This document shows, piece by piece, positions 1 to 10,000 of a stretch of 64,000 nt of DNA. The position numbers and the translations under genes were made by a program. Source of the stretch: Novosphingobium jiangmenense (lineage in GTDB: Bacteria; Pseudomonadota; Alphaproteobacteria; Sphingomonadales; Sphingomonadaceae). The notes under the pieces are model-generated. The model did no database searches, had not been told where the DNA came from, and worked only from the letters and a program-made list of their open reading frames with translations. Each line of letters begins with the position of its first letter. Within the stretch, counting starts at the first letter, position 1. The stretch is taken from positions 1-64,000 of the forward strand of contig NZ_JADQDC010000008.1 in the NCBI RefSeq assembly GCF_015694345.1, read 5' to 3'.

Positions 1-1012
1 GGCCGGTGACGGTCGCATCGAGATTGCCCAGCGCGCCGAGCGAAGTGCCGCTGGCGCTTGCCGCCTGGAGCGCAAGGCTGGTTCCGGCGCTGGCCGTCGA
101 GACGGCGTAGTCTCCGCCGAGCAGGACAGTGAGGCTGGTGCCTGCGGTGATGCCGCTGCCGGTGAGGTCGGTTCCTTCGAGGCCGACGCTGCCGGTGGCC
201 CCGAGGGTGGTGAAGCCAAGCGTGCCAAAGCCCGCCGAGATGTTGCCGCCCGCCGTCGCCTTGCCCGTCAGCACCGCATCCTTGGCGATGGCGAGCATCA
301 GGTCGCTACCGGCGTCGAGCACGCCCGCCTGAAGTCTGTCGGCGCCGAGCGAAAGGGTCGTGCCGGACTTGGCCGAGGCCAGCGTCAGTGCTCCGGTAGC
401 GGTCACTCCGACGCTGGTACCTGCATCGAGCGTGCCGCCGGTGATCGTCCCACCCGACAGGAGAATGCCCTTGTTGGCGGTGATCGCGTCGAACGTGAGC
501 AGCGCCGGGTCAATCGACACGGAGCCGCCCGTCGAGGACACCGTGCCAAGCGCCGCCGTATCGGTCACCGTCAGCGTCAGGTCGCCGCCGGCCGACAGGT
601 CGGTTGCCGAAAGCGATGCGGCGGTGATGCCGAGGGTGGTCCCGGCGCTGGCAGTGCCGAGCGTGGCAGACCCGGTCAGCGATGCCGTAAGCGCGCCATC
701 GGCGGACACGGACGTGCCGTTGATCGCGCCACCTTCGAACGTGGCAGAGCCGGTCACGGCGATCGTGTCGAAGCCGAGCGAATCTGCGGAGCTGAAGAAG
801 TCGCCGCCTGCCGTGACCGCGCCGGCCAGCGTGCCCGTCCCGGCGATGGTCAGATTGACGTTGCCGGTGGCGTCGATGGCCTGCGCGTTCAGCGTTCCGG
901 CGATGATCGAGGCGTTGCCGCCGACGCCGGTCGTCCCGGTGAGGTCAACCTGGCCCGACACGTCGACGAAGAGGTCGGTGCCGACCGAAAGATCGCCCAC
1001 GGCAAGGCTCGC
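1..1012 (-). repeat. Copy A of a ~1 kb near-identical in-frame repeat inside the adhesin gene
   Basis: Bases 1-1012 match 4486-5497 at an offset of exactly 4485 bases (1495 codons) with only scattered substitutions. The left boundary is the window edge, so the copy may be longer. Confidence 0.93.
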
Positions 1013-4000
1013 CGCCCCAAGCGTCGCCCCTACCCCTGCCTTGGCCGACGTCAGCGAAAGCGCATCTGTCGCAGTGATCGAAAGGTCGGTTCCGGCATCC
1101 AGAATGCCGCCGGTGATCGTGCCGCCGGAAAGCGTGATGCCGTTAGCTGCGCTAATCGTGTCGAATGTTAGAAGCGCCGGGTCGATCGACACCGAACCTC
1201 CTGTCGAGGAGACGGTGCCGAGCGCGGCTGTGCCGGTGATGGCGAGGGTCAGATCCTGGCCGGCCGTGAGCGTCGGGGCGGAGAGGCTCTGTGCCGTGAT
1301 CGCAAGGCCAAACCCTGCGCTGGCGCTGTCGAGAGATACTGCGCCGCTTGAGTTTACGGTTGCGTCCCCAAATGCCTCGATCACGCCACCCGTTACCGTT
1401 CCGGCAGTGACGCCGATCGACGCGACGCTGGCGAGGCGCGCAAAGGTGAAATCGGATGCTTGGACTGCCACGCCGGTCTCGCCGTAAAGCGCGGTGACCT
1501 TCACCGCTCCGGTCGAGCTGACCGTCAGGCTGTCGTTGGCCGACAAGCCTTCAGCGCTGATGCTGGTGCCGGTGACGCCGAGCGTGCCCGCAGCGCCGAC
1601 CGAGGCAAGGTTGATCGCGCCGGTTGCGTTCAAGGAAACGTTGGCGCCGCCGATTATGGTGCCGCCAGCGATGTCTCCGGCGGAGACCGCAAGCCGACCG
1701 GTTGCATTGATGCCCGAGAACGACAGGGACGCGGCCCGCAGATCGGCAATGCCATTGGCCGTAACCGTGCCGAGCGTAGCCGTGCCGCTGATCCCGAGAT
1801 TGAGGTCTGCTGCGGAAAGATCGTCCAGTTGGAGGCTGCCTGCGAAAATCTCGCTGGTGCTGCCCGATGTTGAGCGGGCTAGCTTTACGGCGCCGTCGGC
1901 CGAGATGAGCAGGGTCGATGTTGCGTCGACTGTCTCGCCGGTGATCGTACGGGTAGCGAGTTCGATGCTCTGGCCCGAAAGGCTGGTGAAGGCGAGGTCG
2001 AGGGCCGAGACATAGAGCGACCCCCCGGCCGTGGCCGTGCCGAGCGTGGCATTGCCGAGCGGGACCAGCCGCGCGTTGCCGATTGCGCCGAGCGTGCCGA
2101 CGTCAAGATTGGCGGCCTTGATCGAAAGGTCGGCACCGGAATTGACCGTCGCCAGTTTCACGTCGCCTGAAACGTCGACCGAGACCCCCGCCCCACCCTG
2201 CAGCGTGCCGCCGTCGACTGCTCCGCCCGCGATTGCGGCAAGGCCGGTGCTGGTCAGGCTGGTGAACTGCGAGGTTGCAGCGTTGAGCGAAGCAGTGCCT
2301 GCTGCCGTGCCTGTACCGAGGGCGATTGTCCCGTTCGCAAAGACGGAAAGGTCAGTGCCCGCGGCCAGTTCTCCGGCATCGACAGAGTCGGCGCCGATGC
2401 CGAGCGAGGTGCCGCTGGTGGCCTTGCCCAGCGTTGCTGCGCCGCTGAGCGATGCCGAGATCGCTCCGCCAGCGTTGACGGTGTCGCCATTGATGGAGCC
2501 GCCGCCGAAGATCGCGGCCGCGCCAGCTTCGATTGTCCCGAACGCAAGCGATGCTGCGGTGCTCGAGAAATCTCCGCCGACCTTGGTCAGCCCGGTGAGC
2601 GTAGCATCGCCGGTCAGCGACAGTTGCAGATTGCCGGTGACATCGAACGAGCTTGCCGAGAGGCCTTGCGCGGTGATCGCAGCATTTCCGCTGGAGTTTA
2701 CCGCACCCGTCAGCAGTACGCTCTTCGCGATGGTCAGCGACAGATCGCCCCCCGCATCAAGCGCGCCTGCCTGTAGGCTGTCCGCGCCGAGCGACAGTGT
2801 CGTTCCCGAGGTGGCTGTAGTCAGCGTAAGCGCGCCGGTCGCGGTAACGTCGATGGTTGTACCCGCGTCGAGCGTTCCACCGGTAATCGTGCCGCCCGCA
2901 AGGGTGATGGAGTTTGCCGCGCTGATCGCATCGAAAGTCAGCAGCGCAGGATCGATCGAGACCGCCCCTCCGGTCGAGGTAACTGTGCCGAGCGCAGCCG
3001 TGTCCGTTACGGTCAGGACCAGATCGCCGCCTGCGGTGAGCGAGGGGGCGGTCAGGCTCTTTGCCGCGATCGTCAACCCAAGTCCGGCGCTGGCGCTGTC
3101 GAGCGTGACCGAGTCGGCAGCGGTCACGCTTGCGCTCCCCAGAGCATCGATCACGCCGCCGGTAAGCGAGGTGGCGTTGACGGTGACCGACGAGGCACTG
3201 GCCAGCCTGCCGAACGTGAATTCACCGGCCGTGACCGAGGCGCCGAACTCGCCATAGAGCGAGCCGACGGCGACAGCGCCCGTGGATTCGACGATCAGCG
3301 CATCGTTGCTGGAGAGGCCATCGGCGGTAATGCTGGTGCCGCTTACGCGCAGCGCGCCTGCGGCACTGGCCGAGGCGAGTTCGATCGCCCCGGTTGCCGA
3401 AAGCGTGAGGCTTGATCCGCCGCTGGCGCTGCCGCCGGTAATCGTGGCCGCCGAAACGCTGGCGGGTCCGCCCGCGCTGAAGCTGGTAAAGGAAAGCGCG
3501 CCCGCACCGACATTTGCCGTACCAGTGGCGTTGACGGTACCGAGAGTTGCATCGCCAGAAAGCGCCAGTGCGAGGTCACCCGCCACCAGTTCGGGAAGGT
3601 TGAGGCTGCCGGCGTAGATTTCGGTCGTGCTGCCCGAGGTCGAGCGATCGAGATCGACCGCACCATCGGCGGTGATCAGCAGGGTCGATGCAGCATCGAT
3701 CGTACCGCCTATCACCGAACGGGCGGCCAGTTCGACAGTCTCTCCTTGGAGAGAGGTGAACGAGAGGTCGAGCCCGGACGCATAGAGGCTGCCGCCTGCA
3801 GTCGCGGTGCCGAGATCGCCATTGCCCGTCAGGGTCACGCGAGCATTCCCAGTTGCGCCGAGCGTCCCGCCGACAAGACTTGCGCCGTTGATCGCGAGAT
3901 CCACAGTGGACGATGCGCTGGTGAACGCAACGCTGCCGGTCACATCGACCGAGACACCGCCACCGGACAGGGTCCCGCCATCGACTGCCCCTCCGCTGAT

Positions 4001-7000
4001 GCTGGCAAGCCCTGTGCTCGAGAGGCTGTCGAACTTGACCAGATTGGCCCCAAGCGAAGCGGTCGTGCCTGCCGTGGCCGTGCTGAAGGTCAGCGTGCCG
4101 GTCGCGCTGACATCGATGCTGGTGCCTGCGTCCAGAGTGCCGCCGGTGATCGTGCCGCCCGACAGCGTGATACCTTTGTTGGCGGTGATCGCGTCGAACG
4201 TGAGCAGCGCCGGGTCGATCGACACGGAGCCGGCGGTCGAGGACACGGTGCCGAGCGCCGCCGTGTCGGTCACCGTCAGCGTCAGGTCGCCGACCGACTG
4301 GAGGCTCGTCGCCGAAAGCTTGCCCGCAACGAAGGCCAGCGTGGTTCCGGCGCTGGCAGAGCCGAGCGTGGCCGAGCCGGTGATCTTGCCGCTGATCAGG
4401 CCGTCAGCGGCAATGATCGAGGCATCGAGCGAGCCTGCCGTGATGGTGAGATCGCCGCCCGCGCTGTAGCCTGTGACGCCGGCAAGGCCGGTGACGGTCG
4501 CATCGAGATTGCCCAGCGCGCCGAGCGAAGTGCCGCTGGCGCTTGCCGCCTGGAGCGCAAGGCTGGTTCCGGCGCTGGCCGTCGAGACGGCGTAGTCTCC
4601 GCCGAGCAGGACCGTAAGGCTGGTGCCCGCAGTGATGCCGCTGCCGGTGAGGTCGGTTCCTTCGAGGCCGACGCTGCCGGTGGCCCCGAGGGTGGTGAAG
4701 CCAAGCGTGCCAAAGCCCGCCGAGATGTTGCCGCCCGCCGTCGCCTTGCCCGTCAGCACCGCATCCTTGGCGATGGCGAGCATCAGGTCGCTACCGGCGT
4801 CGAGCACGCCCGCCTGAAGTCTGTCGGCGCCGAGCGAAAGGGTCGTGCCGGACTTGGCCGAGGCCAGCGTCAGTGCTCCGGTAGCGGTCACTCCGACGCT
4901 GGTACCTGCATCGAGCGTGCCGCCGGTGATCGTCCCACCCGACAGGAGAATGCCCTTGTTGGCGGTGATCGCGTCGAACGTGAGCAGCGCCGGGTCAATC
5001 GACACGGAGCCGCCCGTCGAGGACACGGTGCCAAGCGCCGCCGTATCGGTCACCGTCAGCGTCAGGTCGCCGCCGGCCGACAGGTCGGTTGCCGAAAGCG
5101 ATGCGGCGGTGATGCCGAGCGTGGTCCCGGCGCTGGCGCTGTCGAGCGTGGCCGACCCGGTCAGCGATGCAGAAAGCGCGCCATCGGCGGACACGGACGT
5201 GCCGTTGATCGCGCCACCTTCGAACGTGGCAGAGCCGGTCACGGCGATCGTGTCGAAGCCGAGCGAATCTGCGGAGCTGAAGAAGTCGCCGCCTGCCGTG
5301 ACCGCGCCGGCCAGCGTGCCCGTCCCGGCGATGGTCAGATTGACGTTTCCGGTGGCGTCGATGGCCTGCGCGTTCAGCGTTCCGGCGATGATCGAGGCGT
5401 TGCCGCCGACGCCGGTCGTCCCGGTGAGGTCAACCTGGCCCGACACGTCGACGAAGAGATCAGTGCCGACCGATAGATCGCCCACGGCAAGGCTCGCCGC
5501 CCCGAGAGTCGCCCCTGCCCCTGCCTTGGCAGAGGTAAGCGAAAGCGCGTCTGTGGCTGTGACCGAAAGGTCGGTCCCGGCGTCCACCGTGCCGCCGGTG
5601 ATCGTGCCGCCGCCGAGCGTGATGCCGCCTGCCGACGTAATACTGTCAAAGGTGAGCAGCGCTGGGTCGATGAACACCGAACCGCCTGTCGAAGAAACGG
5701 TGCCCAGCGCGGCCTCGTTGGTGACCTTGAGTGTGAGATCGCCTGCGGACTGCAGGGAATCTGCAGCGAGATCGGTCGATGTCAGCGACAGGAGGCCACC
5801 GGCATCGGCGCTGGTGCCGCTGATCGATTGCCCTTTGATCGTCAGATCGCCGTCGGTGACGATGGTGCCGAAAATGGCGACGGTGCCTGCGGTGAGCGAG
5901 AGATTGCGCACGGCGGAGGATGAATCGACTTGCAGCGCCGTGCCGGACGAGAAGACGCCATCGAAACCGCCGAGAGACAGCGAGCCGATGCGGATTTCGC
6001 CGGACGCGGAGATATTTGCGGATGTACCGAGCGAAAGCGTGCCGGTTCGCAGGGAGCCAAGCGCCTTGAAGCTAACTTCGGTTTCGCCGCCAGCATCGGT
6101 GGCCGTGGTCAGTTCGCGGGCAGCGATGAGTGAGTTTGCGTCGATATCGCCATTGATCGACAGGCCAATGTCGTCGCGGGTGGCTTCGATGTTGCCGGTG
6201 CCGGTGAGATTGCCCGCAGCCGTGAGGCGGACGGTGGCACCGGTCAGACCGGAATTGCCGAGCAGCGCGATATCCCCGGAGAGCGACATGATCGAGAGTT
6301 CGTCAACCGCCGTGATCTGCGCGGTGTTCTCCAGATCGCCGAGCGTGACGGCTCCGGTGGCGCGAAGTCCGACCGTATCGCCGTTGATGGTTCCCGTCGC
6401 CTTGATGTCGAGCGGTACGAAGTCACCACCGCCGATGCTGACAAAACCGGTAGCGTCGACGTCGCCGATGCAGATGGCGCCTTCAAGGCACTCGGGGTCG
6501 AGCCGCCCGCCGTCATCCCTGCGATTGGAGGCTGGCGTCAGGGTATCCAGCACATCGGCGCGGAAGAAGGCACCGGCAAAGCTTGCAGACCTGGCATCGA
6601 TGGCCGCGCCTGACAGGTCCACACCGCCCGATCCTGAGTCAACCGTAGTGCCGAGGCCGAAGGACAAGGTGGCGATGTCGGTCGCGGCGAGCGAATAATC
6701 TATCGTCTGGCCACCAGCCGCGAAAACGATGCGATCCGGCAGGGAAGACGGGCCGGTGTTGGCGGTGAAGGCATTGTTAGCGCCGACGAGGATGTCGTTG
6801 CCCGAACGCACACCAATACCACGTCCAGCCGTGAAGGTCGTGCCGTCAAGCGTCCGGATCGATCCGCCGCTGTTGAGATCGAGACTGCCCGAAGCGTCGA
6901 ACTGGCCGCCGCCCGCGGCCTCGCCGAGAGTTAGCAGCCCGTCGAAATAGAGATAGCTGCCATCCGCTATCGCACCGGCTTCGACAATGACGTTTGCGCC

Positions 7001-10000
7001 GGTGATGTTGCGGATTGTGGCATCGTTGCCGGCCCGTACGGCGACGTCGCCGTTGGAGAAGTAGCGTGTCCCGGCATCTCCGGTGACATCTCCGGCTGCG
7101 TAGACCTCGAGGCTGCCAAGACCCGCCAGTTCCACCGGCCCGGTCAGGCTGAAAGCGCCCGATGAGTCTATGACGAGGCTGCCGCTCGCTTCGACCGGGC
7201 GGCAGGTTGCCGACACGCAAGAGGTGCTGACCACGCCGACAGAGCCGAATGATGAAAGCTCGATCGATCCGCCAGAGAAGCGGCCCGTGCCGTCTGCGCT
7301 GATCGAAATGCCGGAATCGCTTTGCAGGTACGCCGTGCTCGCACTGAGCGAAGCGCCGTTGGCAAGGCCGAGCGCGATGTTGCCGCCGGACAGCAGGGTG
7401 AGATCGGAATCGACGACGATTCCGCCGGTCGTAACCGATACATCGAGAGCCGGATCGACGGTCGCCGGGAAGCCCGAGGCATCGCCGCGGAAACTGCCGA
7501 AATGCAGGCCACCGCCGTTGGCCGTGCTGGAATTCGCCAGCGAGATTCCACCGGCAGCGCTGCTCGCCGAAAAGCCCAGCCCGACGAACAGCCAGTTGCT
7601 GGTAACGTCGGCCGTGACGGCATCGGCGTTGATCTGGCCGAGGCCGCCGGAAGCATGATCGCTGGCCGAGAACGCGATTGTCCCGCCGGTCGGCAGCAAT
7701 TCGCTTCGGGAACCGGGCAGGCCGCTCCCACCGGGACCGCTGCCGCCGGACGCGGCAATGTTGCGGAACTGCGTGGTGCCGATCGCCGTCGCGTCGAGCG
7801 CGCCGAAGTTCAGCGTCCCGCCATCGGCGCCGAACGAGACGGCACCACCGTTGCCAGCCTGGGCAAGGCCAGTGTTGCCGCCGTTGCCTCCCGGTGTTCC
7901 AGCTTCTGTCGCCGGAGCGCCGTTGCCGCCAAGTCCTGCGAGGCCGCCCGTACCATCAGCCGAGATCGTGCTGGTGCCGGAACGCCCGACCGTGGCAACG
8001 CCCTGACGATTGGCCGCAAACTGGACGGTTCCGCCCGTCCCGGAACCACTGGCACCACCGTTTCCGCCCGACGCACCGCTTGTGCCGATCGCGTTCTCGG
8101 CCTGGCCGCCGTCGCCACCCAGACCATGAACCGAAATCGAGATGCTGCCGTCTATTGCGGCAAGCGCGATCGACCCTTCGAGATCGGCCAAGAGGCTGAA
8201 CGTACCGCCTGTCCCGTTGCCCCCTGCGCTGCCGTCGGTCGACTGGCCCGAAGGCGCAAAACCGGCGCCACCTGCACCCGTTCCGCCCAAACCCTGCGCG
8301 CTGGCGAAAAGGCTGTCGGCCGAGATGCTCGAACCCGAATCGGTCGAGGTGAAGGCAATGGTGCCTCCCTGCCCGGCCCCGCCAGTGCCGCCGAGCGATG
8401 GCGTCGGCGTGCCGAAGGTGCTCGCGCCAAGGCGGCCACCGCCGTTTCCGCCCGAGCCGGACGCGGTCAGGCTGAGACTGTCGAAGACGAGACTGCCGCC
8501 GCTCTGCGCTGTTACACTGATGGTGCCACCGAAGCCGTCGGCTCCATTACCGCCGTTGCCGAGGCTGACGCCTCCGGTCAGGCCAGCATTGCCGCCAAGA
8601 CCGCCACCGCCACCAAAGCCCGAGGCATCGAATGACGAACCTGCGGAGAAACCGACAACCGAAAGTTTGCCGAGATTGCGGGCCAGGAACGAAACCTCGC
8701 CGCCGGTCCCTACACCGCCATCGCCGCCGTTGCCCGCAACATCGTTGCCATCGACGCCAACGCCCCCGGTGCCGCCGAACCCGCCAAAGCCGGACGCCTG
8801 CAGCGCCGGTCCCAGCGCCGTCAGGTCTACGCCATCACCATCGACGGCGATCTCGGCAAGGCCACCTCTGCCAGATCCGCCGCGCCCGCCGTTGCTGCCA
8901 ACCTGGCCGTTGCCACCATTGCCGCCGCTGCCCTGCGCCGACACGGTCAGATCGCTGAGCGTGATCGTCCCGCCGGTCCCCAGAACCCGGGCAGTGCCGC
9001 CCGTTCCGTCGCCGCCCGAGCCACCTTTGACGCCGGTCTCGCCGACGCCGCCGGTGCCATCGGCGATAACACTGACAGTGCGGAAGTCGCCCAGGAAATT
9101 CTGCTTATCGAGCGACGTCCCGATCTCGAAGAGTGCGCTGCCGCCAGTGCCGTTGCCACCGTTGGCGGCATTGACTGCAGTGTCGGTGCCAAACGCGAGA
9201 ATTCCGGGCAAGCCGCCAAGGCCCGATGCATCTGCGCCGATGTAGGACGCTTCAAAGGTGCCCGAGAGATAACGGATGGTTGCGCTGCCCCCCAGACCGT
9301 TCCCGCCATCGCCGGAATAGAGCGGATCGCCACCGCCGCCGTCGTAGGCATAGCCGCCCCGGCCACCTTCGCCGACCGCACCGACCTGGACCGCAGGCGG
9401 AATGTCGCCATAGGGATCCATCGCGAGCAAAGATCCGCCATCGATGGTCAGAAGCGAGGTGCCGCCGGTGCCCGTACCGCCCTTGCCCGGCCTGACCACG
9501 CCGCTGAATTCGTTGCCGCCGTAGCCGAAGTAGCTGGGTTCGCCCAGACGAGGATCGGTAATCGCCTTGTTGCCGTTTGCCTCGACCAGAAGGAACTCGG
9601 TGCGGATCGTGCCGCCGGTCAGCGAGGCTGTGGCATTGCCGCCGGTGCCCGCGCCACCATTGCCCGCGTCGATGCCGAAGGCTGCATTCGCCCCGTCACC
9701 ACCGAAGCCGGATGCGGCCACAGTGATTTCGGGGGCGGAGATAAGTCCGCCCGTCACGTTGAAGCTGGCGGTCCCGCCCTGACCGAGGCCGCCGGCCCCA
9801 GGCGTTCCACCGTCGACGTTGAGGCCATTTCCACCCTCGCCATTGGCGCTGACGACGAGCTTGCTGGTGGTGAAAGTGCCATCGGCAATGCCAAACGTCG
9901 TGGTGCCGCCAACACCGGTTGCGCCATTTCCTGCCTGCGCGATCAGCCCGGTTCGTGAGAACACGGCTGGCCGACCGCCTTGGCCGAGGCTGGAGAGCGT

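Noticed and set aside
360..5476. Long plus-strand frames (e.g. 360-1487, 2031-3257, 3746-5476, 4845-6698)
   Set aside because: They are antisense to the adhesin frame, have skewed Ala/Pro/Ser/Val or Arg/Gly composition, and repeat only because the adhesin repeats.
1..5497. The 1 kb duplicated segment as an insertion sequence
   Set aside because: No terminal inverted repeats or transposase; both copies are in frame within one coding sequence.
7322..9245. Plus-strand frames 7322-8635 and 8142-9245 rich in Arg or Pro
   Set aside because: Antisense of the glycine-rich block; composition is that of complementary GGN codons.
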